Positions 24,497 to 32,285 of a DNA stretch of 38,583 nucleotides are shown here, one piece after another. Made by a program: the position numbers and the translations under genes. Numbering within the stretch: the first letter of the stretch is position 1; each line of letters opens with the position of its first letter. Source of the DNA: Natronohydrobacter sp. (lineage in GTDB: Bacteria > Pseudomonadota > Alphaproteobacteria > Rhodobacterales > Rhodobacteraceae); the NCBI GenBank assembly GCA_030603695.1, contig JAUVXF010000026.1, forward strand, positions 1 to 38,583. The letters are read 5' to 3'. Below the pieces are notes generated by a model. That model had not been told where the DNA came from, ran no database searches, and worked only from the letters and a program-made list of their open reading frames with translations.

Positions 24497-25164
24497 CAGG
24501 AATGCTCCGGGGATGGGGGCAGGGCAAAGAGTGCCCGAATGCGGCTTTCCAGATCGGCCAGTTCTGGTTCCAGCGCTGTGCGGGCATCCAGCATATGCAC
24601 GATCAGCGTATCGCCATGGATTTCGGCAGACAGCGTGCCGGGCAAAAGCGTGATCGTGTTTATGAACATGACCCGTGGCGCACCCTGTGGCAGTGTCAGC
24701 GGATAGGGGCGGAAACAGGGGCGCAACGCCATATCGGGCGAAAAGGCGCGGCCCGCCACATCGATGGCGCCGCGAACCGATTGCACACCAAACCACAGCG
24801 CAAACGCCAGCGCGCCGCGCAGTGACAGCCGCCAGCCCGGCGCAGGCGGCAAGAAAGCCCCCAGAGTGGCCCCCACCACCACCGCAGGCAGGCCAAAGAC
24901 GACAGCATCTGCGCGCCAGTTTGTCAGCAGTCCCCAAATCACGGCCAGCACCAGTGCAGATGTCAGCCAGCGCCGCAGGCGCTGCCTGCGCTGTGGGCCA
25001 GTGTCGGGGCCAGTGTCGGGGCCAGTGTCGGGGCTAGTGTCGGGGCCGGTATCGGGGCGCAGGGCAGGAACTGCCTGTGCCTGCGGATGGTCTTGCCTGT
25101 CTGCGAGCGTGAGGGTTTGCACCCGCGCACCCGCATTCTGGCGCATGGGAGAGGTTGCGCACAT
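24496..25164 (-). CDS. mrpE: Mrp-type antiporter subunit E with repetitive N-terminal extension
   Basis: This is a 222-residue protein. The MrpE/MnhE domain (PF01899) starts near residue 65 (LTSALVLAVIWGLLTNWRADAVVFGL) and includes the conserved MFINTITLLPGTLSAEIHGDTLIVHMLD, known to be important in the family. The first ~60 residues are not part of the domain: they hold five PDT(G/S) units and a basic stretch (PQRRQRLRRW) just before the first membrane span, so this tail is probably cytoplasmic. The first in-frame ATG at 25164 has a modest GGGA upstream; a start at M7 would have no ribosome site, and both contain the repeat. This is the first gene of the operon; no clear promoter was recognised upstream. 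Confidence 0.9.
   Translation of the reverse strand: MCATSPMRQNAGARVQTLTLADRQDHPQAQAVPALRPDTGPDTSPDTGPDTGPDTGPQRRQRLRRWLTSALVLAVIWGLLTNWRADAVVFGLPAVVVGATLGAFLPPAPGWRLSLRGALAFALWFGVQSVRGAIDVAGRAFSPDMALRPCFRPYPLTLPQGAPRVMFINTITLLPGTLSAEIHGDTLIVHMLDARTALEPELADLESRIRALFALPPSPEHS
24995..25054. repeat. Five 12-bp tandem repeats inside mrpE
   Basis: The unit GGGCCAGTGTCG is repeated five times head to tail, the first three copies identical and the last two with one and two changes. On the coding strand each unit encodes Pro-Asp-Thr-Gly (Ser in one copy). Because the unit is a multiple of three, changes in copy number would keep the frame. Confidence 0.95.
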
Positions 25165-25458
25165 GTGGTTTTCCCGGCAGCCGGAGTGGCGTTCAGTCCC
25201 CTGACATGGGCGCGGGCGGGGCTGCCTGTCCGTTCCGTGCGGCCAGACATGTCAGGGCTGCGCAGGGTCTGTCTGCGCTGTTTCACCAAGAACGCCCCAG
25301 ATCGCCATTTCATCCCCGATGCGTGCAAAAATCGGTTCAGGATCAAAGATTTTGTGCGCATTCCCCCTGTCGGAGAGAAAACCACCTCACCAAAGGGAAA
25401 GCGAAGGATGAAACCAGGCGCGCAGGCGTTAGTCCTTTGTCAACAACAGGAGGAAGCA

Positions 25459-25785
25459 ATGTCCTTGACCGCGACCAACCAAACCCAGCCTGCCCGCCCA
25501 AGCCTTCGCAAAGATGGCATGATCAGCCTGTGGGGGCGGTTTCGCTACCGCAAGCCCGAAGCGTATGATGCCTGGCTGCAAGAGCGTGACATGACCATTA
25601 TTACCGCCACCCTGATGCGCCTGTCAGAACGGCAGTTGAACCGCCTGGGCCTGTCGCGCGCCACTCTGGCGCTGGATGTGGAAGATTTGGCCCTGCGCGC
25701 CAAGCGCGAGGCCGAAATTGTCCATGAGGTTCTGGAACTGATGCAGGACGAGCGGGAGGAAAACCGCCCGATTGCCGCAGAATGA
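25459..25785 (+). CDS. Small DUF1127-like protein
   Basis: This is a 108-residue protein of unknown function. The middle (TATLMRLSERQLNRLGLSRATL, about residues 49-70) resembles the DUF1127 core, in which a short helix with an LxRLSxRxLxxxGLSR pattern is typical; DUF1127 proteins are small arginine-rich proteins, some of which bind RNA. The rest is helical and acidic towards the end (ELMQDEREENRP), and there is no signal peptide or membrane span. The ATG at 25459 has an excellent AGGAGG upstream, which is why I reject the longer open frame reaching back to 25087. It stands alone, divergent from the antiporter operon and followed by a good terminator. Confidence 0.75.
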   Translation: MSLTATNQTQPARPSLRKDGMISLWGRFRYRKPEAYDAWLQERDMTIITATLMRLSERQLNRLGLSRATLALDVEDLALRAKREAEIVHEVLELMQDEREENRPIAAE

Positions 25786-25805
25786 AAACACCCCTCACCA
25801 CAAGG

Positions 25806-25835
25806 AAAAAGCCGGGCCTGATTGCCCGGCTTTTT
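25806..25835. terminator. Bidirectional rho-independent terminator
   Basis: The stem GCCGGGC / GCCCGGC (25811-25817 with 25824-25830) has a 6-nt loop and is flanked by AAAAA before and TTTTT after. It serves the plus-strand DUF1127-like gene and the convergent minus-strand DUF2333 gene. Confidence 0.93.
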
Positions 25836-25878
25836 CATGTCTTGCATTTGCGCGCTGCCCGGTAGCGGGCTGCACGGC

Positions 25879-26877
25879 CTAGCGTGTGGCCCGGATCACG
25901 CGCGATACTTCATCCAGTTGCAGAATGGCGCGCTTCAGATAGAACCCCTGCAAATGCAGGTGATTGGCCAGAAAGCTGTTCGCACCGGAACTGTTGAGCA
26001 CGACAAGCGGCCTTTGCTGAGAGGCTTCGCGCAGACTTTCGAGCGCTTGCAGCCAGATGCGCGTCAAGCCCTGTTGCGCGATGACGCTTTCAAAATCCCG
26101 CCCCAATTCGCGCAGCAGCAGATAAGAGGCATAGGCCATGCCCTTGTTGAGATAAAAGATATCATCTGCAACTGTATCCAGAATGAACCCATCGGCGCTG
26201 ACATGTTCATCCACGATCGCCGCGCGCGACCCCAATTCGCTGGCCATTCTGTCAACCGTCATGGCCAGCGCATCGGCGCGGGTTTCAAAAATTGCCATCC
26301 CGCGTGCCACGCGTGTGTTATAGGCCCGCAAGGCGCGGGCGGCGGCCTCATACTGAGTTTCGGCGGGCTGGACGGGCAAGAAAGATTGATCCAGATCGAA
26401 TATCCAGACATCTGTGGGAAATTGCAACAGGCCGCTGGCGCGTTCCAGATCGCTGTCAATGGCAGAAGACCCGCGCAACCGCCCGATCTGGTTTTCCATC
26501 TCCAGCGTAAAGCGGCTGATCGCACGCATCATGCCGCGCTGATAATTGGGCATGTTGTCATGGAATGCGGTGGGAAAGAATACCGGGTCATTCGCTGTCC
26601 AGCGATGGGTGATCACTTCGCGCATAATCAGCGCTTCGGCCATGTTTACAGCATGGCTTCCACCTTCAACCGGGGCAGGGGGCGTGAAATCCAGATTGGC
26701 ATCTATCCGGTGCATCAGATTGCCAAGCACGCCGAAATACAGCACGAACACAGCAACCAGCATCCAGAATGCGCGTTTCATGATCACGCGCGGCTTGGTT
26801 CCGAAAACCAGCCCTGGAATAGAGGTTTCCGGCCTTTTGGCCGGAACCTGTGGCCGGATGATCAACTCATTGCCCAT
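25879..26877 (-). CDS. DUF2333 family membrane-anchored protein
   Basis: This is a 332-residue protein with one membrane span near the N-terminus (AFWMLVAVFVLYFGVLGNLMH, about residues 35-55) and a long helical domain that would lie in the periplasm. The blocks GGSHAVNMAEALIMREVITHRWTANDPVFFPTAFHDNMPNYQRGMM and FLANHLHLQGFYLKRAILQLDEVSRVIRATR match the DUF2333 family, whose function is unknown. The start at ATG 26877 (MGNELIIRP) has AAAAGGGG upstream; a longer reading from 26925 lacks family similarity. The gene is convergent with the DUF1127-like gene and divergent from the sigma factor gene, so it forms its own transcription unit. Confidence 0.82.
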   Translation of the reverse strand: MGNELIIRPQVPAKRPETSIPGLVFGTKPRVIMKRAFWMLVAVFVLYFGVLGNLMHRIDANLDFTPPAPVEGGSHAVNMAEALIMREVITHRWTANDPVFFPTAFHDNMPNYQRGMMRAISRFTLEMENQIGRLRGSSAIDSDLERASGLLQFPTDVWIFDLDQSFLPVQPAETQYEAAARALRAYNTRVARGMAIFETRADALAMTVDRMASELGSRAAIVDEHVSADGFILDTVADDIFYLNKGMAYASYLLLRELGRDFESVIAQQGLTRIWLQALESLREASQQRPLVVLNSSGANSFLANHLHLQGFYLKRAILQLDEVSRVIRATR

Positions 26878-27060
26878 GATATACCCCTTTTGCACGGCCG
26901 CTTGCGATTGGCCGCATGCGTGCACTTCACCCCCGATAACGCGTGCGCGCGGCGTTTAATCCGAACCGGTGCCAGAGTTTTTTGAAAAAAGTTTATTTTT
27001 TTTGGGATGAAGTTTGCGTGCCGTGCGTATGTCATCAAACAGATATGCGGAGGGCGGGGC

Positions 27061-27573
27061 GTGAGCCTGAAAACTGAAGTGACACAGCACACGGCCAGCT
27101 TGCGCCGCTATGCGCTGGTTCTGACGCGTGATGCCACTGCGGCGGATGATCTGGTGCAGGAAACCTTGCTCAAGGCGATTGACAAGGCCGATACATGGCA
27201 GCCGGGCACAAATCTGCGCCCGTGGCTGTTTCGGATCATGCACAACACCCATATCAGTGATTTGCGGCGTGCCAAAACCCGCAGCGATGCCGCGCCGGAT
27301 TTGCCTGATCCTGTTGTGCCAGACCACCAGCACACCCGGCTAGAGTTGAAGCAGGTTTTGCAAGCTCTTGACCAGCTGCCAGATGCGCAACGCAAACCCA
27401 TCATTCTGATTGCGCTGCGTGAAATGTCTTATGCCGAGGCCGCGCGCTCTTTGGATGTGCCTTTGGGAACCTTCATGTCGCGTCTGGGCCGCGGGCGCGA
27501 GGCCCTGCGCCAGATTGTGTCTGGCATTGGCAAAGGAAAGCTGTCTGTCCTGAAACGCAAAGGAAGCCTGTGA
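27061..27573 (+). CDS. ECF-type RNA polymerase sigma factor
   Basis: This is a 170-residue sigma-70 family factor of the extracytoplasmic function group. Region 2 runs from about residue 10 to 75 (RRYALVLTRDATAADDLVQETLLKAI, then WLFRIMHNTHISDLRRAKTR). Region 4 follows from about 105, with the helix-turn-helix in EMSYAEAARSLDVPLGTFMSRLGRGREALR. I start at the GTG at 27061, which has GGAGGGCGGGG just upstream; the open frame extends back to 27007 but those residues are not sigma-like. The stop overlaps the anti-sigma start as TGATG. The target stress is unknown. Confidence 0.9.
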   Translation: MSLKTEVTQHTASLRRYALVLTRDATAADDLVQETLLKAIDKADTWQPGTNLRPWLFRIMHNTHISDLRRAKTRSDAAPDLPDPVVPDHQHTRLELKQVLQALDQLPDAQRKPIILIALREMSYAEAARSLDVPLGTFMSRLGRGREALRQIVSGIGKGKLSVLKRKGSL

Positions 27574-28376
27574 TGACCGAGGAACCCACATCCAACCAAG
27601 ACCTGGGTCTTGATGGTGATCTGTTGGCCTATGTGGACGGCACGCTTGCGCCGGAAAAAATGGCCGAGATAGAGGCCCGCCTTGCGCGCGACCCAGAGGC
27701 GCGCGCCGCCACCGCCAGTTGGCGCCACCATGACAATCTGATCCGCCAGATGGCACAGGCGGCAGATGATCTGCCTGTCAATATGCGCATTGCTGCGCTG
27801 GAACGTGATTTGGTTGCAAAGCTGCAAGCGCGCAAGCGGCGTGCCTTTCTGATCGGGCCAGCGCTGGGCCGGATTGCGGCCAGTGTGCTTATCTTTGCCG
27901 CAGGCTGGGGCGCACATTCGCTTTATGGCAGCGCGACACAGATGGCAGGGGGTGCTTATCCGCAATTCGTGGCAGCAACCCTGACAGGGCATCAGGTCAT
28001 TCAGCAGGCATCTTTGCAGCAAGCAGAGTTTCTGCCAGAACAGTTGGATGAAGCATTGGACTGGATGTCTGCGCAGATGCAGCGCAAAATTGACAGCCCC
28101 AAGCTGGAGAGATTGGGCTATCAAGTTGAAACCGCGCGGCTGATATCGGCTGATACCGGGCCAATAGCCATTTTCCATTTCCGCGATGCGCAGGGGAAAA
28201 GGGTGACTGTCTCCATCACCCCGCACGCGCCCGGCCAGTCAGATTACAAGCTGCGTGTCGTGCGGCTTGACAAAGACAGCATGGCCTATTGGACAGATTC
28301 CGATCTGGATTATTCCATCATTGGCGAAGTTGATGTGGGCCAGATCACAACGCTTGCGGCGGCGGTTCGGGAGTGA
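27573..28376 (+). CDS. Membrane-anchored anti-sigma factor without zinc motif
   Basis: This is a 267-residue protein. The N-terminal domain (LLAYVDGTLAPEKMAEIEARLARDPEARAATASWR) has the anti-sigma-domain shape seen in many alphaproteobacterial regulators. It contains no cysteine, so the usual H-x3-C-x2-C zinc site is missing. A single membrane span (about residues 88-110, around IAASVLIFAAGWGAHSLYG) precedes a periplasmic domain of ~150 residues rich in beta structure, without recognised family. It is coupled to the sigma gene by a one-base TGATG overlap, with AGGAAG as ribosome site. It is the likely membrane-bound inhibitor of that sigma factor. Confidence 0.85.
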   Translation: MTEEPTSNQDLGLDGDLLAYVDGTLAPEKMAEIEARLARDPEARAATASWRHHDNLIRQMAQAADDLPVNMRIAALERDLVAKLQARKRRAFLIGPALGRIAASVLIFAAGWGAHSLYGSATQMAGGAYPQFVAATLTGHQVIQQASLQQAEFLPEQLDEALDWMSAQMQRKIDSPKLERLGYQVETARLISADTGPIAIFHFRDAQGKRVTVSITPHAPGQSDYKLRVVRLDKDSMAYWTDSDLDYSIIGEVDVGQITTLAAAVRE

Positions 28377-28385
28377 TTTCCCGCA

Positions 28386-28412
28386 GCCGCGCAGTTATGC
28401 ACGATGCGCGGC
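28386..28412. terminator. Hairpin between the convergent anti-sigma and LysR genes
   Basis: GCCGCGCA (28386-28393) pairs with TGCGCGGC (28405-28412) across an 11-nt loop, filling most of the 36-nt gap. There is no clean T run, so its strength is uncertain. Confidence 0.55.
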
Positions 28413-29312
28413 CTATGCTGTCTTTTGCAGGGCGCAAAGTGTTTCAAACAGCTTTTGCCGAAACTCTGTCGACAGCAGGGAATCGGGGCGGTGCGCCGGG
28501 GTCAGTATGGAAACCCGGCTGGTGATGGCTGGCTGAAAAGGCCGGAAAACCACATCGGGGTCATCAAAGGATGATGCCGTGATCCGGTCGCAGATACAGG
28601 CGCAAAGCCCCCGCCGCACAAGTTGAAGCGCGGGCAGGAATGTTCGCAACACAAAGCGCCGATTGATGACAGCGCCAGCGCGTTCAAATATGCGCACCGT
28701 ATCGCTCCAGGTGGAATGTTCATCAAAGAGCGTGGCAAGTGGCACACCGGACAAGTCTTGCGGGGAGATGACTGTCTTTTGCGCAAGCGGGCTTTGGGCA
28801 TGCACGGCAACCGGGCAGTCCAGAATGAAATCCTGCGATTTGACAGAGGATCGCGGCAACGGCGTTTCGGCAAGCCCAATGTCATATTCCTGCGACGCGA
28901 TCAGATCATCCACAATGGCGGAAGAGCGCATCATCAATGCCGCCTCGACATGGTCGCGGCCATGCAGGAACTCTGCCAGCAGATTGGGCAGCAGGAAACT
29001 TGCGGCCGCGGGATGACAGGCAATCCGCAAGCGGCCCATCGACAATTTACCAATTTGCGCCATCGCGCGGCCCGTTTGCGTAAGACGCGCCAGAACGGCT
29101 TCGGCTTCTTCCAGAAAATACAGCGCTTCGGGCCGGGGTTTCAGCCGCCCCATTTCACGGTCAAACAGCGCAAAGCCCAATTCACGCTCCAGCCCTGCAA
29201 TCATGGAACTGACAGCGGGCTGCGTGCGCCCCAAGACCCTGCTGGCTTCGGAAATAGACCCGGCGCGCATGACCTCGCGAAAGGTCTGCAACTGGCGGAA
29301 AGTCAGATTCAT
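28413..29312 (-). CDS. LysR family transcriptional regulator
   Basis: This is a 299-residue regulator. The N-terminal winged helix-turn-helix (FRQLQTFREVMRAGSISEASRVLGRTQPAVSSMIAGLERELGFALFDRE) is textbook LysR, followed by a two-lobed effector domain from about residue 90 (GRLRIACHPAAASFLLP). The ATG at 29312 begins the domain precisely; upstream in-frame residues are the divergent promoter region. It is divergent from the TRAP transporter genes with a ~105-bp gap, the normal LysR layout, so it probably controls that cluster and senses its substrate or product. The effector domain resembles the group of LysR regulators tied to amino acid and opine catabolism (NocR/OccR-like), but I hold that loosely. 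Confidence 0.9.
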   Translation of the reverse strand: MNLTFRQLQTFREVMRAGSISEASRVLGRTQPAVSSMIAGLERELGFALFDREMGRLKPRPEALYFLEEAEAVLARLTQTGRAMAQIGKLSMGRLRIACHPAAASFLLPNLLAEFLHGRDHVEAALMMRSSAIVDDLIASQEYDIGLAETPLPRSSVKSQDFILDCPVAVHAQSPLAQKTVISPQDLSGVPLATLFDEHSTWSDTVRIFERAGAVINRRFVLRTFLPALQLVRRGLCACICDRITASSFDDPDVVFRPFQPAITSRVSILTPAHRPDSLLSTEFRQKLFETLCALQKTA

Positions 29313-29326
29313 GGGCGCTCCGGAGT

Positions 29327-29341
29327 ATAAGTTATATTTAT
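29327..29341. promoter_or_regulatory. Candidate LysR-binding inverted repeat
   Basis: ATAA-N7-TTAT (ATAAGTTATATTTAT) gives the interrupted dyad with T/A at the ends that LysR regulators usually bind. It lies 15 nt from the regulator start and 77 nt before the TRAP small permease, where an autoregulatory and activation site would be expected. It is AT-rich, so chance is possible. Confidence 0.4.
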
Positions 29342-29417
29342 GGAGTCTTAGATATTTCCAATTTGCTTTTATTGAAAGCGTTTTGCACAGTTGCGGCAAG
29401 AACAGAGGGCTGATGCA

Positions 29418-29891
29418 ATGGACAGGTTTTCGGCAATTCTTTTGACAACGCTGATCTGCCTTGTTGCAGGCGGGCAATTTGTTCAGGTCATCACGCGTTA
29501 TGTGCTTCAGGTTCCGGTTATGGGGCTGGAAGAGACGATGCTTTACCCGACATTGTGGCTTTACATCCTTGGTGCGGTGAATGCCTCGCGCGAGAACACG
29601 CATATTCGCGCCAATGTGCTGGAAATTTTCCTGAGCACGGAAAAGGCGCATAAGGTTCTGGCCATTATCGGCGAAACCCTGAGCCTGATTGTGGGCCTGT
29701 GGCTGATCACATGGGTTTGGGATTTCACCCGCTGGTCATGGCGCGTCTGGCGCGAAAGCCCGACACTGTATTACCCGCTTTTCTGGGGCGATGTCGCTTT
29801 TATCACTGGAATGGTGCTGATGATGATTTTCTCTGCATGGCATTTGCTGGGCAATCTGCGCGACCTGATGAAAGGAACGGCACATGGTTGA
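29418..29891 (+). CDS. TRAP transporter small permease, DctQ type
   Basis: This is a 157-residue membrane protein with four spans. The block FVQVITRYVLQVPVMGLEETMLYPTLWLYILGAVNASRENTHIRANVLE is the conserved DctQ pattern (GxEE near TM2, then the H-I-x-V/A-x2-L stretch). I start at ATG 29418, 8 nt after AGAGGG; a TTG further upstream would add nine residues without family character. The end overlaps the large permease gene by 8 nt. Together with DctM and DctP it forms a secondary, Na+- or H+-driven importer for an organic anion or amino-acid-like compound. Confidence 0.88.
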   Translation: MDRFSAILLTTLICLVAGGQFVQVITRYVLQVPVMGLEETMLYPTLWLYILGAVNASRENTHIRANVLEIFLSTEKAHKVLAIIGETLSLIVGLWLITWVWDFTRWSWRVWRESPTLYYPLFWGDVAFITGMVLMMIFSAWHLLGNLRDLMKGTAHG

Positions 29892-31185
29892 AATCGCTCT
29901 GTTATCTGTCGCGGTTCTGGTCTTGCTGCTGACATTGGGTGTGCCGCTGCCGTGGTGCTTTGGTGGCGCGATCATGTTCATGTATTTCGTGGGTGATGCC
30001 AGTATGCGCGGCATGGTGCTGTGGGGCGTGCAGCAATTGGGCAACCCTGTATTGCTGGCCATCCCGCTATTTGTGCTGGCCGGAACAATCATGTCCGAAA
30101 GTGGGATTGCCGCCAGCCTGCTGCGCTTTGTGAATGCGTTTATCGGCCATGTGCGGGGGGGCCTTGGCGTGGTTGCCGCGGTTTCTTGTGCCGTGATCGG
30201 CGCGATTTCCGGCTCTGGCCTGACGGGCATTGCCGCGATTGGCCCGCTTCTTATTCCCGAAATGGAAAAACGCGGATATCCGCGCGCCTATGCAACAGCG
30301 CTGATTGCAAATTCCTCTATCCTTGGTCTGTTGATCCCGCCATCGGTGACAATGATCGTTTATGGCTGGGTGACCGATACCTCTATCCTGGCCTGTTTTC
30401 TGGCCACGCTCGGGCCGGGGCTGATGATCATGGTTGCCTTCTCTGTGGTAAATCTGGTGATGGCGCGGAAATTTCCGCTGGTGCTGGATGCGCGGCCCAC
30501 GGCAAAATCACTGGCCAAGGATGTCAGCAAGCGCGGTGTCCATGCCCTGCCTGCCCTGCTGATGCCGATCATCATTCTGGGCGGTATTTATGGCGGCGTC
30601 ATGACCCCGACAGAGGCCGCTGCCGTGGCCGTGATCTATTCCATCCCTGTGGGGTTCTGGGTGTATCGCGGGTTGTCGCTGCCCACCTTTGTCGCCGCAG
30701 GCAAAGAGGCTGCGACAGCCGTAGGGGCGATCATGATCATGATCTTGTTCTCCATGATCCTGAGCCAGATGTTTGTGATGGAAGGTGTGCCGCAAAGGCT
30801 GGTGAGTGTCATCTTTGGCGTTACCGAGAATGCCAGCCTGTTGCTTCTGATGATCCTTGTCTTGCTGATCCTTGTTGGAATGGTGGTCAATGACATTACC
30901 GCAATCATCCTTATTGCACCGCTTCTGCTGCCATTGATGGGCGCGATTGGTGTAAACCCCGTGCATTTTGCCGCGATCATGGGGGTGGCGACGGCGATGG
31001 GCGGGGTAACGCCCCCCTATGCCTCTATTCTCTATCTTGGGGCGCGGATCGGGAATGTGAAGGTAACAGCCGTCATTCCACCCGCCATGCTTTTGATCGC
31101 GGTTGGCTATTTGCCCATTCTGGTTTTGACCGCCTTTTGGCCAGACCTCGCGCTCTTTCTGCCGCGCCTGTTCGGCTACCAGTAA
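29884..31185 (+). CDS. TRAP transporter large permease, DctM type
   Basis: This is a 433-residue polytopic protein of the DctM/IT superfamily. The motifs AIPLFVLAGTIMSESGIA, AISGSGLTGIAAIGPLLIPEMEKRGYPRAYATALIANSSILGLLIPPS and GGIYGGVMTPTEAAAVAVIYS are characteristic, and about 11-12 membrane spans are seen. It forms the translocation channel with the small permease, which it overlaps by 8 nt. The length is normal for the family. Confidence 0.93.
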   Translation: MVEIALLSVAVLVLLLTLGVPLPWCFGGAIMFMYFVGDASMRGMVLWGVQQLGNPVLLAIPLFVLAGTIMSESGIAASLLRFVNAFIGHVRGGLGVVAAVSCAVIGAISGSGLTGIAAIGPLLIPEMEKRGYPRAYATALIANSSILGLLIPPSVTMIVYGWVTDTSILACFLATLGPGLMIMVAFSVVNLVMARKFPLVLDARPTAKSLAKDVSKRGVHALPALLMPIIILGGIYGGVMTPTEAAAVAVIYSIPVGFWVYRGLSLPTFVAAGKEAATAVGAIMIMILFSMILSQMFVMEGVPQRLVSVIFGVTENASLLLLMILVLLILVGMVVNDITAIILIAPLLLPLMGAIGVNPVHFAAIMGVATAMGGVTPPYASILYLGARIGNVKVTAVIPPAMLLIAVGYLPILVLTAFWPDLALFLPRLFGYQ

Positions 31186-31236
31186 TCCACACAACTGCAA
31201 TCCAAACCAAAATCCAACCAAAGGAGGGAACTATCC

Positions 31237-32223
31237 ATGAAACATATGCTTATGACTGCCGCGGCAGCGTTGATGGTGCTGTCATCTGTCGCCGAGGCGC
31301 GCGATCTGCGGCTAAGCCATGTGCGCCCGCAAGGGGCCACAGTTGATATAGAGGTGCGCGCTTTTGCGGATGCCCTGCGCGAGGCCTCTGGCGGCGCTGT
31401 CGGGGTAGAGATTTTTCCAGCCTCGGCGCTGGGGGATTACACCACGGTTCAGGAACGCATTTCCGTTGGCGCGATCGACATGGCGGTTCAACCTGCCGCC
31501 ACTGCCCAAGATCGCCGCATGCAGATTTCCAGCTTCCCCTACCTGGCCGATACCTGGGATGATGCGCGCCGCGTCTATGGCCCCGGCGGCATTGTGCGCG
31601 AAACCGTCGCCGAATTGTACCAAAATCAGGATATCACGATGCTGGCCGCCTATCCGGTCTATTTTGGCGGAACCGCGCTGAATGTTGAACAGGCGGCCCC
31701 CGGCAGCGTCGCTCCAAACGGGATCAAGGTGCGCGTGCCCCCGATCCGTTCGTTTCAGCTGACCGCCGAGGCCCTTGGCTATATTCCATCGCCCATCCCG
31801 TTTTCCGAAGCATTTACCGCCGTTCAGACAGGGGTGGTGGATGGTGTGATCGGTGGCGGGGCCGAGGGCTATTATGCGTCATTCCGTGATGTGACGAAAA
31901 CCTATATCCCTGTGAACAGCCATTTCGAGATCTGGTATATGATCATCTCGAATGAAAGCCTTGGCGATCTGGATGATGCCGGACGCGCCGCCCTGATGGC
32001 AGAGGCAGAGCGTTTCGAGGCCCTGCGCTGGGAAGCGGCCGAGGCCGATCAGGCCGCCAATGAGCAGCGCCTTGCGGATCTGGGCGCAGTGATTGCCGAA
32101 ATCTCTGAGGAAGAGCTTGCCGCGATTTCTGCGCATGTGCGCGCGACTGTCTGGCCAGCGGTGCTGGAAGATATCGGGGTTGAATGGGGTCAGGCGATCC
32201 TTGACCAAATCGCGCAAGACTGA
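31237..32223 (+). CDS. TRAP transporter substrate-binding protein, DctP type
   Basis: This is a 328-residue periplasmic protein. MKHMLMTAAAALMVLSSVAEA is a Sec signal peptide, and the mature part opens with RDLRLSHVRPQGATVDIEV, the normal DctP first strand. The stretch NGIKVRVPPIRSFQLTAEALGYIPSPIPFSEAFTAVQTGVVDGVIGG is the conserved core; the arginine in KVRVPP lies where the family's carboxylate-binding arginine is found. An excellent AAAGGAGGGAA precedes the ATG. Its substrate should be that of the flavin dehydrogenase genes downstream. A perfect hairpin follows the gene. Confidence 0.93.
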   Translation: MKHMLMTAAAALMVLSSVAEARDLRLSHVRPQGATVDIEVRAFADALREASGGAVGVEIFPASALGDYTTVQERISVGAIDMAVQPAATAQDRRMQISSFPYLADTWDDARRVYGPGGIVRETVAELYQNQDITMLAAYPVYFGGTALNVEQAAPGSVAPNGIKVRVPPIRSFQLTAEALGYIPSPIPFSEAFTAVQTGVVDGVIGGGAEGYYASFRDVTKTYIPVNSHFEIWYMIISNESLGDLDDAGRAALMAEAERFEALRWEAAEADQAANEQRLADLGAVIAEISEEELAAISAHVRATVWPAVLEDIGVEWGQAILDQIAQD

Positions 32224-32234
32224 CGCCTTGCACA

Positions 32235-32262
32235 ACCGGGCGCGATATCCTGCGCGCCCGGT
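32235..32262 (+). other. Intercistronic hairpin after the TRAP binding-protein gene
   Basis: ACCGGGCGCG (32235-32244) pairs perfectly with CGCGCCCGGT (32253-32262) across an 8-nt loop, 12 nt past the stop. No T run follows, and the next gene starts 23 nt on, so it is more likely an mRNA-protecting or partial termination element than a full terminator. Confidence 0.65.
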
Positions 32263-32285
32263 GACGACCTGAAGGAGCATGCGAC

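Noticed and set aside
25087-25458. N-terminal extension of the DUF1127-like gene
   Set aside because: The open frame continues upstream, but the strong AGGAGG and family-like part begin at 25459, and the extension overlaps the start of mrpE.
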